Source of the DNA: DASUXA01 sp036378155
Lineage (GTDB): Bacteria; Actinomycetota; Actinomycetes; Mycobacteriales; Micromonosporaceae
Length of the DNA: 39,815 nt
Direction of reading: 5' to 3'
Assembly (NCBI GenBank): GCA_036378155.1
Contig: DASUXA010000039.1
Span: 1 to 39,815, forward strand
Position numbers and translations under genes: made by a program. Of the stretch, positions 25,118-33,255 are shown in pieces. Position 1 is the first letter of the stretch. Every line of letters begins with the position of its first letter. The notes beneath the pieces are model-generated. The model worked only from the letters and a program-made list of their open reading frames with translations, did no database searches and was not told where the DNA came from.

Positions 25118-25872
25118 GGCACCGGCGCTCCGGCCATCTCGGCGAGTTCGGCGACGCGTGGACCCTTGAGCAGTTTCGCCGCCACCGCCGGGTCGGTCGG
25201 GCCGGTGCCGTACGACGGGCAGAGCGTGGCGAGCGTGCACGCGCCGCACGCCGGCTTGCGGGCGTGGCAGACCCGCCGACCGTGGAAGATCACCCGGTGG
25301 GAGAGCATCGTCCAGTCGCGCTTGTCGATCAACGCGCCGACCGCGTGCTCGATCTTCACCGGGTCGGTCTGCTCGGTCCACGCCCACCGTTGCACCAGGC
25401 GGGAGAAGTGGGTGTCGACGGTGATGCCGGGGACGTCGAACGCGTTGCCGAGGATCACGTTGGCGGTCTTGCGCCCGATGCCGGGCAGCGCGACCAGATC
25501 CTCCAGCCGCCCCGGCACCTCGCCGCCGTGCTTGTCGACCAGCGCCTGACCGAGCTTGATGAGCGCGTCCGTCTTGTTCCGGAAGAACCCGGTCGGCTTG
25601 ATCATCTCTTCGAGCTCGGCGCGGTCTGCGGCGGCGTAGTCGGCAGCGGTCGGGTAGCGCGCGAACAGCTTCGGGGTGGTCTCGTTGACCCGCTGGTCGG
25701 TGCACTGCGCGGACAGAATCGTGGCGACCGCGAGCTCAAGCGCGTTGCGGTGGTCGAGTTCGCAGTGGGCGTCGGGGTGGGTCTCGGCCAGGATGCGGGC
25801 CATCTTCCGCGCCCTGCGCTTGCGGGCGAGTTCGGTCTCGCCGCGGGTCGCTGCCGTCTGCGTCGCCGTCAC
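25114..25872 (-). CDS. nth: Endonuclease III (DNA glycosylase/AP lyase)
   Basis: A 252-residue base-excision repair enzyme removing oxidised pyrimidines. The helix-hairpin-helix LPGIGRKTAN carries catalytic Lys135, and Asp153 (VDTHFSRL) is 18 residues later as in E. coli Nth. The iron-sulfur loop is Cys202-x6-Cys209-x2-Cys212-x5-Cys218. The N-terminus is about 15 residues longer than in E. coli. Start GTG 25872, without a clear ribosome site. First gene of nth-tlpA-nudix-marP, the order of Rv3674c-Rv3671c. Confidence 0.96.
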   Translation of the reverse strand: MTATQTAATRGETELARKRRARKMARILAETHPDAHCELDHRNALELAVATILSAQCTDQRVNETTPKLFARYPTAADYAAADRAELEEMIKPTGFFRNKTDALIKLGQALVDKHGGEVPGRLEDLVALPGIGRKTANVILGNAFDVPGITVDTHFSRLVQRWAWTEQTDPVKIEHAVGALIDKRDWTMLSHRVIFHGRRVCHARKPACGACTLATLCPSYGTGPTDPAVAAKLLKGPRVAELAEMAGAPVP

Positions 25873-25906
25873 GCAGCGAAGCCTACGTCGCCGGTACGAC
25901 GAGCGG

Positions 25907-27172
25907 TCAGCCCGTCGGCAGCGAGATCGACCCGTCCGATCCGATCACCGCCGCGCTGGCGCCGAAGTCCTGCCTCGACAAGCCGTTGACCAGCGACCAC
26001 GCCCGGTTGTTCGGGTCGGGCGCGGGCAGCCCGCCGTTGACCATGTGGGTCGCGACCAGGGAGCCGGACACCCAGGTACCGTCCTTGCGCAGGGTCACCC
26101 TGACGACCCCGCCCACGCCCGAGTTGCCGGTGCTGTTCAGCGCCTTGTAGCCGACGAAGTTGCCCATGCTGTACGCGATCAGCCGGCCCTTGTAGAACTG
26201 CATGCCGCGCATCACGTGCGGGCCGTGCCCAATCACCAGGTCCGCGCCCGCGTCGATCATCGCGTGCGCGAACGCGAGCACGTCGCCGCGCTGTTCGCCG
26301 AGGAAGGTCTCCATGCCCGGTCGGACATGGGTGCGGTCCGCGCCCTCCGCGCCCGCCTGCATCTGGATGACCACCAGGTCGGCGGCGCTCGCCGCGCGTC
26401 GCACCAGGGCGGCGGTGCCGGCGATGTCGATCAGGCTCTGACAGTACGAATAGGGGGCGACGCCGATCACCGCGATCGAGACGTTCCGGACGGTCACCAC
26501 GGTGACCTGTCCGGGCGCGCCGGTGTGCTGGATACCGGCTGCCTCCAGCGCCGCGCGGGTGTTGCGCAGCCCGGCCGACCCCTCGTCCATCGTGTGGTTG
26601 TTGGCGAGGTTGACCAGCCCGAATCCGCCGTCCCGCAGCACCTTCGCGTACGACGGCGGCAGGTGGAACTGGTAGCAACCGCGATGCGCGGCGGGCGAGC
26701 CGCTGGGCGCGGGGCTGGTCGACGAGCCGGGCGGCGGGCTGGTCGGGCTGGGCTGCGCGCACTTGACCGCGCCGGTGTTCTCGGTCAGCGGCTCTTCCAG
26801 GTTGCCCATCACCAGGTCGGCGGCGAGCGCCCGCTTTACCGGGTCGAACAGACCGCGCCCGTTGTTCGGGGGCAGCGAACCGGGCGCCGACCCCATGATC
26901 ACGTCACCGACGCCGGACAACGTGACGGTCTGCGCCGCGACCGTCGGGGACGGCGGCGACGGTACCGGCGAGGCTGTTCCGGGCGCCGCCATCCACCGTG
27001 CCGACGGCTTCTGTCCCCCGCTTCCGGTCGCCAGGAACCCGGTGGCGGCGAGCAGCGCGATCACCACGGTCGCCGCGGCCAGCAGCGCCGCGCGGCGGGT
27101 CTCGGTCGGGTCGGTCGGGATCGGTGCCGGGCGGGCCGGCGGCTGCGCCGGGCGGGCGCCGTACAGCGTCAT
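25907..27172 (-). CDS. CapA-family (metallophosphatase-fold) membrane-anchored protein
   Basis: A 421-residue protein with a Pro-rich cytoplasmic start, one membrane helix (about 27-48), a Pro/Ser/Thr linker and an extracytoplasmic CapA domain. Family features: VGDVIMGS at the domain start, DLVMGNLEEPLT, VNLANNHTMDEG and IGHGPHVMRGMQFYKGRLIAYSMGNFVG. CapA proteins take part in poly-gamma-glutamate attachment or export in Bacillus; in actinomycetes the role is undefined. A Ser/Pro-rich insertion lies between two cysteines (KCAQP and RGCYQF), which may be disulfide-linked. It ends 34 bases before the nth start. Confidence 0.88.
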   Translation of the reverse strand: MTLYGARPAQPPARPAPIPTDPTETRRAALLAAATVVIALLAATGFLATGSGGQKPSARWMAAPGTASPVPSPPSPTVAAQTVTLSGVGDVIMGSAPGSLPPNNGRGLFDPVKRALAADLVMGNLEEPLTENTGAVKCAQPSPTSPPPGSSTSPAPSGSPAAHRGCYQFHLPPSYAKVLRDGGFGLVNLANNHTMDEGSAGLRNTRAALEAAGIQHTGAPGQVTVVTVRNVSIAVIGVAPYSYCQSLIDIAGTAALVRRAASAADLVVIQMQAGAEGADRTHVRPGMETFLGEQRGDVLAFAHAMIDAGADLVIGHGPHVMRGMQFYKGRLIAYSMGNFVGYKALNSTGNSGVGGVVRVTLRKDGTWVSGSLVATHMVNGGLPAPDPNNRAWSLVNGLSRQDFGASAAVIGSDGSISLPTG

Positions 27173-27213
27173 CGCAGGTACGTCCAGGGACGAGGGCAGG
27201 TACTCGGGCGACG

Positions 27214-27987
27214 CTACCCGAGCCCGTCGGCGGGCTCACTCGGCCGATCGGTCACCGGCCGCTCGCTGGGCGACCCGCGCTCCGACCGTGCCCGGTCGCT
27301 GCGCGACCCGCCCTCCAATCGCGCCCGGTCGCTCCACGACCGGCCCGCGACCAGCCATTCGCGCCCACCGACCAGCACCGCCGTGTGTACCGCGCGGGCG
27401 AGCCGGGCGCCCCACAGCGACCGGGGACCCGCGTACCGCTCGGCGGGTCCGTCGGTCGGGCAGAGCACGGCGACCGCGTCGGTCGCGGTACCGGTGGCCG
27501 CGAGCCCCAACTCCCACAGTGCCTGCGCTTTCGCTTCGGTCGCCGTCGCCACGGCATTGACCAGCGCTGCCTCGCCCAGCCGGACCGGTACCCGCACGAC
27601 GATGTTGACCGTGCCCGGTCGGTACGCCGACAGATGGTCGGCGGGGACGGCCGCCCACCCCGGCGCGCCGAGGCCGACCGTGGCCGTGGTGTCGACGCCC
27701 TCGTCGGACGCCGTCGCGTGCCGCCGGACGTCCACGCCGGTCAGGAAACCGACGCCGGTACCGGTCAGACCGAGCGTGGTGGCGATCTCGGCGAGGTGCG
27801 CGTCGGGGTCGTCGCGGTGGTACTCCATGGGCACGCTCGCGTTCACCACCCAGCGCCGTACCCCGATCCCGCCGCCGAGCGGTCCGCTCGAGATCGCCAG
27901 CAGCGGCTGTGCCGGTCGGTACACGAGCACAGGTATGTCCACGGCGTCCTCGCGCCGATGGGTACATTCGAAGCGCACGCCAGTCAT
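27214..27987 (-). CDS. cbiZ: Adenosylcobinamide amidohydrolase
   Basis: A 257-residue CbiZ-like enzyme that hydrolyses adenosylcobinamide to adenosylcobyric acid, allowing incomplete corrinoids to be salvaged into B12. The family signature is RRWVVNASVP followed by DPDAHLAEIATTLGLTG and GVGFLTGVDV. The last 50 residues are an Arg/Ser-rich tail built from a tandem 11-residue repeat (SDRARLEGGSR, SDRARSERGSP), not part of the family fold. No other cobalamin gene is in the window. ATG 27987 has a weak site. Divergent from crp across 107 bases. Confidence 0.85.
   Translation of the reverse strand: MTGVRFECTHRREDAVDIPVLVYRPAQPLLAISSGPLGGGIGVRRWVVNASVPMEYHRDDPDAHLAEIATTLGLTGTGVGFLTGVDVRRHATASDEGVDTTATVGLGAPGWAAVPADHLSAYRPGTVNIVVRVPVRLGEAALVNAVATATEAKAQALWELGLAATGTATDAVAVLCPTDGPAERYAGPRSLWGARLARAVHTAVLVGGREWLVAGRSWSDRARLEGGSRSDRARSERGSPSERPVTDRPSEPADGLG
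27265..27330. repeat. Two 33-bp tandem repeats in the cbiZ 3' end
   Basis: Two similar 33-base units (27265-27297 and 27298-27330) lie head to tail, and a partial third begins at 27331. As the length is a multiple of three, the copies encode an 11-residue repeat at the C-terminus of CbiZ and do not disturb the frame. Confidence 0.6.
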
Positions 27988-28051
27988 CCTGCGGCCGGTC
28001 GGCGAGGACCGTGATCCCGGGGTGCGCTGCCGGCTGCGCGTGTTGTGTGCC

Positions 28052-28057
28052 TAGACT
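28052..28057 (+). promoter_or_regulatory. Candidate -10 element of crp
   Basis: TAGACT fits the TAnnnT pattern of actinobacterial principal-sigma -10 elements and lies 37 bases before the crp start, leaving a leader of about 30 bases with GGAGG. No good -35 hexamer is visible at 16-18 bases upstream. Confidence 0.3.
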
Positions 28058-28094
28058 GGCGACGCGCGGGGTGCGCGTGGCCGGAGGTGCACAG

Positions 28095-28772
28095 ATGGAC
28101 GAGGTACTGGCTCGCAGCGGACTCTTCCAAGGAGTCGAGTCGGAGGCTGCCGAGGCGCTCGCCAAGGAGATGGAGATCGTCGAGATCCGCAAGGGCGAGG
28201 TGGTCTTCAACGAGGGCGAACAGGGCGACAGCCTGTACATCGTGCTCGCCGGCAAGATCAAGGTGGGTCGGCGCGCCGCCGACGGTCGGCAGAACCTGAT
28301 CGCCCTGATGGGCCCGTCCGACATGGTCGGCGAACTGTCCCTGTTCGATCCCGGACCGCGCACCGCGACCGCGACCGCCGTGGTCGACTCCCGCCTCGCC
28401 CGGCTGCGTAAGCACGCCCTTCGTCCATGGTTGAACAACCGACCGGAGATCGCCGAGCAACTGCTCCGGGTTCTGGCGCGCCGGCTGCGCCGGACCAACG
28501 ACTCGCTGGCCGACCTGATCTTCACGGACGTACCGGGTCGGGTCGCGAAGAACCTGCTGCAGATGGCGGGCCGGTTCGGCAGCCGCGACGGCGGCGTTCT
28601 GCGGGTCACCCACGACCTCACCCAGGAGGAGCTGGCGCAACTGGTCGGCGCGTCGCGGGAGACCGTCAACAAGGCGCTCGCCGATTTCGCCTCGCGAGGC
28701 TGGCTGCGGCTGGACGGCAAGAGCGTGATCATCCTCGACCCGGAGCGGCTCGCGCGGCGCGCCCGCGTCTGA
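28095..28772 (+). CDS. crp: Crp/Fnr-family transcriptional regulator
   Basis: A 225-residue regulator like M. tuberculosis CRP (Rv3676) and GlxR of corynebacteria. The cyclic-nucleotide-binding beta-roll runs from about 8 to 120; its phosphate-binding cassette appears as GELSLFDPGPRTATATA, which keeps the Glu and the Arg-Thr pair needed for cAMP. A dimer helix follows, then the winged helix-turn-helix TQEELAQLVGASRETVNKALADFASRGWL. ATG 28095 has GGAGG seven bases upstream. The neighbourhood crp/nth-tlpA-nudix-marP is conserved with M. tuberculosis, except that capA and cbiZ intervene here. Confidence 0.95.
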   Translation: MDEVLARSGLFQGVESEAAEALAKEMEIVEIRKGEVVFNEGEQGDSLYIVLAGKIKVGRRAADGRQNLIALMGPSDMVGELSLFDPGPRTATATAVVDSRLARLRKHALRPWLNNRPEIAEQLLRVLARRLRRTNDSLADLIFTDVPGRVAKNLLQMAGRFGSRDGGVLRVTHDLTQEELAQLVGASRETVNKALADFASRGWLRLDGKSVIILDPERLARRARV

Positions 28773-28950
28773 GCTTCGCGAGGCTGAGCGGCTGCCACCG
28801 CTGTCGCTGCCGCCAGCGCCGTCGTCACGAGCCGGGTTCAACCGACTGCACCGCGGGCCCGGTTCGACCGGGTTCGCCGCATAAGTGTGGTCTTCTGGGA
28901 CGCCTCCAAACTAGCCTGGATCTCGTCGGATCCCGGCCGGGGAGGTCGTC
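28773..28950. other. Intergenic region between crp and the c-di-GMP gene
   Basis: No gene is seen. CCCGGT (28858-28863) and ACCGGG (28867-28872) form a 6-bp stem with a TCG loop but no T-run, so it is at best a weak crp terminator. TAGCCT (28913-28918) could be a -10 for the downstream gene. GGGGAGG (28939-28945) is a strong ribosome-binding sequence five bases before ATC 28951. Confidence 0.35.
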
Positions 28951-29019
28951 ATCGGAAACGCGGCTGTCACCTACCCGGCCCCAACACACCGGCCACCCGA
29001 CTGGCCGCGCCTCGGACCG

Positions 29020-30174
29020 GTGTTCCGACGCCGGCTGGTCAACGTGCTCCGGTCCGGCTTCGCACTCGATCAGAGCTTCGAGCCGGCGATGCGCAACCGC
29101 CTGCGCCGACCGCAGGTGCTGCTGGCGGCCTTCGTCGCGTGGATGACTGTCTTGGCGGTCGCGTTCTACGCGGCCCCGTTCGCGTGGCAGGGCGCGGTCT
29201 GGGCGGTGATCGGAGTCAGCAGCGCGGCGGCGGTGGTCGTCGGGTTGCTGACGAACCGACCGCGCCGCCGCCTGCCGTGGTTCTGGCTGGCCGCCGGCAT
29301 CTTGGCGTTCAGCCTGGGTGACGCGGTCGACGCCGCCGAGATCCGATCGGTGGGCCGGCAGCCGTTTCCGTCGCCCGGCGACGCGATCTACATGGTGACG
29401 TTCATCCTGCTCGCGGCAGGGCTGATGAACCTCGCGCGGTCGGGCGTGCGGGGCTACGACCGCGCCGGGCTGCTCGACCTGTTGACCATGACGGTCAGTA
29501 TCGCGCTGCTCGCATGGATCTTCGTGTTCGATCAGTACGCGACCGATCCCCAGCTCACGATGATCCAGAAGATGACCACGCTCGTCTATCCGCTCGGCGA
29601 CGTGGTACTTCTCGCCACGGCTGCCCGCCTGGTCAGCGTCGCGCCGCGCAGCGTGAGCGCCCCGGCGCTGGCTGTGGGAGCGGTCGGTCTGCTCATCGCC
29701 GACATCCTCTTCGGGCTGCACCGGTTGAACAGTTCGTGGCATCCGGGCGGTCCGGTCGACATGGGGTGGCTCGTCTTCTACGCCACCTGGGGAGCGGCGG
29801 CTCTACACCCGTCGATGGTGACGCTCACCGAGCCGCGAACCGTACGGCAGACCGAACTCGGCGGGCGACGGCTTCTGGGACTCGCGCTCGCCTCGCTCAT
29901 CGCGCCCGCGATCCTGCTCATCGAGGCGACCCAGGGTCCGGTACACGACGGCGGGGTCATCGCCATCTCGTCGGCGGCGCTGTTCCTACTGGTACTGGCG
30001 CGCCTCGCCGGTGTCGCGGACCGTCACCGTCGGTCATGGCCCGCGAACGGGTGCTGCGACAGGCATCCGCCGCGCTGGTCGCGGCAACCGACCGGGCAGG
30101 TGTGGAAAGCGTGGTACGTGCCGCTACCGCCCAGATGCTGCCGCCGCAGGTTCCGCACCGCGTCGCGTTGGTGA
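29020..30174 (+). CDS. Membrane sensor part of a frameshift-split GGDEF-EAL protein
   Basis: A multi-helix membrane protein with about nine hydrophobic segments between residues 30 and 330, and a cytoplasmic turn rich in charged residues. It ends in a signalling helix (LARLAGVADRHRR) at about residue 338, after which the frame continues into sequence of low-complexity, non-native character to the stop at 30174. The natural continuation (MARERVLRQASAALVAATDRAGV) is in another frame from 30036, so one base seems missing or gained at about 30031-30036. GTG 29020 is the first canonical start, but it lacks a ribosome site; see ATC 28951. Confidence 0.6.
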   Translation: MFRRRLVNVLRSGFALDQSFEPAMRNRLRRPQVLLAAFVAWMTVLAVAFYAAPFAWQGAVWAVIGVSSAAAVVVGLLTNRPRRRLPWFWLAAGILAFSLGDAVDAAEIRSVGRQPFPSPGDAIYMVTFILLAAGLMNLARSGVRGYDRAGLLDLLTMTVSIALLAWIFVFDQYATDPQLTMIQKMTTLVYPLGDVVLLATAARLVSVAPRSVSAPALAVGAVGLLIADILFGLHRLNSSWHPGGPVDMGWLVFYATWGAAALHPSMVTLTEPRTVRQTELGGRRLLGLALASLIAPAILLIEATQGPVHDGGVIAISSAALFLLVLARLAGVADRHRRSWPANGCCDRHPPRWSRQPTGQVWKAWYVPLPPRCCRRRFRTASRW

Positions 30175-32123
30175 CCGGGGTCGATCCGAGGCTCGACCGC
30201 CCGCCGGACCCCGCACGTACCGCCGACGCGAATCTCTACCACCGCTCCGAGCTGGCGCCGATCGCCGCCGAGTACCTGACCGAATTCGACGTCGCCCTGG
30301 TCTGTCCGCTGGCTGTCACCCGTGACCCGGAAGACGGGCGGCAGGTCGGCGTACTACTGGTCGCCGCGCCGGAGACCGAGCTCACGACGCTGTCCGGGAC
30401 CTTCGCGGTACTCGCGTCGCAGGCGGCACTCGCGATGGAGCGGGTGGAGCTCAGCGCGGAGATCGCCCGCCGGGGCAGCGAGGAGTACTTCCAGACGCTG
30501 GTCCGCAACACCACGGACGTCATCCTGATTATGAACGAGGACGGAGCGCTTCGATACGCCACGCCGTCGGCCGCCGCCCTGTTCGGCGCCGCGCCGTCGC
30601 CCGGTGTCACGCTCGACGAGCTCATTCCACCCGGTGATCGTGGACCGGGCACCGCCTCGTACCCGGGAAGGGTGTCGTGGGGCGGCGGGGAGGGCACCGA
30701 CTGGACGGTGCGTCGCGCGGACGGCACAACCGCCGAAGTCGAAGCGTCGTACCAGGATCTGCGAAGCGACCCGAGTGTGCGCGGCGTCGTGCTGACGCTG
30801 CGCGACGTGACCGAACAGCGGCGGCTCGAACAGGAACTGATGCGTCGTGCGTTCCACGATTCGTTGACGGGTCTGCCGAATCGGGCCCTGTTCCACAACG
30901 AGCTGAACCGGGCTGTGACGCGATCGCGCGACGAGGGTCGACTGGTGGCGGTGTTGTTCGTCGACGTGGACGACCTGAAGGTCGTCAACGACACGCTGGG
31001 GCATGACGCCGGCGATCAGCTGTTGCTCACCGTGGCGCGGCGTCTCGAAGAGGTGACCGGCCCACACGACATCCCGGCCCGCCTCGGTGGCGACGAGTTC
31101 GCTGTTCTCCTCGACGAGGTCGGATCCGCCGACGCGGCGGACGCGCTGGCGGAGCGGATCAGCAGCGCTCTTGCCCGGCCGGTGTACATCGGTGACCTCA
31201 CCCTGACCGCGAGCGCCAGCATCGGGGTGGCGACAAGCGCCGAAGCCGACGACTCGGACGAGTTGCTGCGGCATGCCGACCTCGCCGTGTACGTCGCGAA
31301 GGCGGCCGGTAAGGGACAGTGGCGGCGGTACCAGGCGACCCGGCACGCCGCCCTGGTGCGCCGGCTGAACATCCGCGGCGAACTGGACCGGGCGCTCGCC
31401 GGGCACGCTTTCGAGCTGCGGTACCAGCCGATCGTGGAACTCGACACCGGGCGCGCGGCGGGGTTCGAGGCGCTGCTGCGCTGGGAGCAGCCGGAGCACG
31501 GCACGATCCCGCCCGAAGAGATCATCGCCGCTGCTGAGGAGAGCGGGCTGATCGTGCCCATCGGGGACTGGGTCCTCGCGAACGCGACGGCGGACGCGAC
31601 GCGGTGGCGGGCGCGGACGCCGACCACGGATGCGCCGTACCTGAGCGTCAACGTGTCTGCGGTGCAGTTTCTCAGCGCCGCGCTGACCGAGCGGATTCAC
31701 CGGACCCTGGCCGACACCGGTCTTCCAGCGTCCGCGCTCATGATCGAAATTACCGAGAGCGTGCTGCTGCGCGACGACGAGCAGGTCCGCGCGAACCTTC
31801 GGGCGCTGCGCGAATCGGGCGTCCGGGTGGCGATCGACGACTTCGGTACCGGCTACTCGTCGTTGAGCTACCTGAGCCGGGTATCGGTCGACGTACTGAA
31901 GCTGGACCGGTCGTTCGTCGAACCCATCGCCGCCTCGCCACAGCATCGGACCGTCGTCGAGACGATCGTGCGCCTCGGTCAGACCCTCGGCCTCGACGTG
32001 GTCGCCGAAGGCGTGGAACAGCCGCGCCAACGCGACATCCTCATCGACATGGGCTGCCAGTACGGGCAGGGGTACCTGTTCTCCGCGCCGATGACCTACG
32101 ACGAGGTCGTCCGGTACCGCTGA
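30036..32123 (+). CDS. GAF-PAS-GGDEF-EAL cyclic-di-GMP synthase/phosphodiesterase part
   Basis: A 695-residue cytoplasmic portion. Order: GAF-like region (about 15-140), PAS domain (about 155-270, starting EEYFQTLVRNTTDVILIMNEDG), GGDEF domain with intact RLGGDEF (351-355), and EAL domain from about 455 with FEALLRWEQPEHG, NVSAVQF, EITESV, IDDFGTGYSSLSYL and GVEQ. Both catalytic domains look active. The inhibitory I-site RxxD is GPHD here, so product inhibition may be lost. The frame has no ribosome site at ATG 30036. It probably belongs to one polypeptide with the preceding membrane part, unless the frameshift is real. Confidence 0.88.
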   Translation: MARERVLRQASAALVAATDRAGVESVVRAATAQMLPPQVPHRVALVTGVDPRLDRPPDPARTADANLYHRSELAPIAAEYLTEFDVALVCPLAVTRDPEDGRQVGVLLVAAPETELTTLSGTFAVLASQAALAMERVELSAEIARRGSEEYFQTLVRNTTDVILIMNEDGALRYATPSAAALFGAAPSPGVTLDELIPPGDRGPGTASYPGRVSWGGGEGTDWTVRRADGTTAEVEASYQDLRSDPSVRGVVLTLRDVTEQRRLEQELMRRAFHDSLTGLPNRALFHNELNRAVTRSRDEGRLVAVLFVDVDDLKVVNDTLGHDAGDQLLLTVARRLEEVTGPHDIPARLGGDEFAVLLDEVGSADAADALAERISSALARPVYIGDLTLTASASIGVATSAEADDSDELLRHADLAVYVAKAAGKGQWRRYQATRHAALVRRLNIRGELDRALAGHAFELRYQPIVELDTGRAAGFEALLRWEQPEHGTIPPEEIIAAAEESGLIVPIGDWVLANATADATRWRARTPTTDAPYLSVNVSAVQFLSAALTERIHRTLADTGLPASALMIEITESVLLRDDEQVRANLRALRESGVRVAIDDFGTGYSSLSYLSRVSVDVLKLDRSFVEPIAASPQHRTVVETIVRLGQTLGLDVVAEGVEQPRQRDILIDMGCQYGQGYLFSAPMTYDEVVRYR

Positions 32124-32132
32124 CCGTGGTCG

Positions 32133-32564
32133 CTACGGCTTGAACCGGCGCACGTACCACCACTGCCAGAGCGTCTCGACCGCGCGCTCGTGGTAGTGCG
32201 CGCGGACGTAGCCGACCGCCTCCTTGGCGGGAACACCGTCGATGATCGCGAGGCAGGCGAGCGCGGTACCGGTTCGGCCTATGCCGCCCCAACAGGCGAG
32301 TTCGACCCGCTGGGTGGGTGCGCGCCGCCAGACCTCGTCCAGCGCTCGGCGCAGGTCGGTACCGCTGCGCGGCAACCACATGTCGGGCCAGCGCACCCAG
32401 GTCGCCTCCCACGCGACGGGCGGGGGCTGCCGTCCGAACAGGTACACCGCGAAGTCGGGGGTCGGTCCGTCGGGCAGGGGTCGTCCCAGCCCACGGCCAC
32501 GGACCAGTCGCCCCGACGGCAGGCGGAGCACGCCGGGCGCGTCCGCCGACCACGTCTCGATCAC
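32133..32564 (-). CDS. Protein-tyrosine-phosphatase-like protein
   Basis: A 143-residue protein with the Cys-x5-Arg phosphatase loop as ACWGGIGRTGTALA (catalytic Cys and Arg present), the phosphate-binding signature of dual-specificity/tyrosine phosphatases. A preceding segment (WVRWPDMWLPRS) may supply the general-acid Asp. The substrate is unknown; a phosphoprotein or a phosphoinositide-like small molecule are both possible. The start GTG 32564 lies seven bases after TAACGT (minus strand, 32576-32571), with no Shine-Dalgarno, so a leaderless transcript is possible. Divergent from the TetR gene, so the shared operator may also affect it. Confidence 0.8.
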   Translation of the reverse strand: MIETWSADAPGVLRLPSGRLVRGRGLGRPLPDGPTPDFAVYLFGRQPPPVAWEATWVRWPDMWLPRSGTDLRRALDEVWRRAPTQRVELACWGGIGRTGTALACLAIIDGVPAKEAVGYVRAHYHERAVETLWQWWYVRRFKP

Positions 32565-32601
32565 GGGTACACGTTAGGTCGCTACACCGCGCCGCCACCG
32601 C

Positions 32602-32629
32602 AAAACAAGCAGGCTTGACTGTTTGTTTT
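32602..32629. promoter_or_regulatory. TetR operator: 11-6-11 inverted repeat
   Basis: AAAACAAGCAG (32602-32612) and CTGTTTGTTTT (32619-32629) are reverse complements at 10 of 11 positions, separated by GCTTGA. A nested CAAGC-AG-GCTTG palindrome (32606-32617) lies inside. The site is conspicuously AT-rich for this genome and ends 26 bases before the TetR-family start, the expected place for autoregulation. It also lies about 40 bases upstream of the divergent phosphatase gene. Confidence 0.7.
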
Positions 32630-32655
32630 ACGACCGTCAGGCTGGCGGAGTGAGC

Positions 32656-33255
32656 ATGCCGGCGCGTACCCCGCAGCAGGAGCGCAGCCGTGTCACGCAG
32701 TTGCGGCTGCTCGAGGCGACGATCGACTGTCTGGTGGAGCACGGCTGGTCCGGTACCACCACGACCCTGGTCGCCGCTCGGGCGGGTGTGTCGCGGGGCG
32801 CGCAGCTGCACCACTACCCGAGCAAGGCGGCGCTGGTCATGGCGGCGGTCGAACACCTCGCCGAACGGCGCGCCGAGGAGATCCGGGCCGAGGCGGCGAC
32901 CGTACCCAGCGGCCCGCGTCGACTCGACCGTGTCATCGACATGCTCGCCGCCGCGTTCACCGGACCGTTGTTCGTCGCCGCGCTCGAGGTCTGGGTCGCG
33001 GCGCGGACCGATCCGGAGCTGCGAGCCGCGCTGGTACCGCTGGAAGCGCGCGTCGGTCGCGAGATGCACCGGTTGACCGTCGAACTGCTCGGCGCGGACG
33101 AATCCCGGTCGCAGGTACGCGAGGCGGTGCGGGCGACGCTCGACCTGATGCGCGGTCTCGGCGTGGCGAACCTGCTCAGTGACGATTCACGGCGGCGCAA
33201 CGCGCTGCTCGCCGCGTGGAAGACGCAGCTGGCCCGGATACTCGCGGAGGCGTGA
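32656..33255 (+). CDS. TetR/AcrR-family transcriptional repressor
   Basis: A 199-residue regulator. The N-terminal helix-turn-helix reads LLEATIDCLVEHGWSGTTTTLVAARAGVSRGAQLHHYPSKAALV in two halves (residues about 18-62), typical of TetR; the rest is an all-helical ligand and dimer domain. ATG 32656 has GGAG five bases upstream; GTG 32650 would overlap it. It is the first gene of the acyl-CoA operon, the next gene starting immediately after its stop (TGA ATG). It probably binds the 32602-32629 operator and is released by an acyl-CoA from the pathway, as for other acyl-CoA-responsive TetR proteins (inference). Confidence 0.93.
   Translation: MPARTPQQERSRVTQLRLLEATIDCLVEHGWSGTTTTLVAARAGVSRGAQLHHYPSKAALVMAAVEHLAERRAEEIRAEAATVPSGPRRLDRVIDMLAAAFTGPLFVAALEVWVAARTDPELRAALVPLEARVGREMHRLTVELLGADESRSQVREAVRATLDLMRGLGVANLLSDDSRRRNALLAAWKTQLARILAEA

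Noticed and set aside
26700..26760. Pro/Ser-rich stretch in CapA as a frameshift or tandem repeat
   Set aside because: The frame stays open and the CapA motifs continue on both sides; it reads as a normal surface loop.
30354..32030. A 558-codon frame opposite the GGDEF-EAL gene
   Set aside because: The opposite strand has unmistakable GGDEF and EAL motifs; this frame is a compositional artefact.
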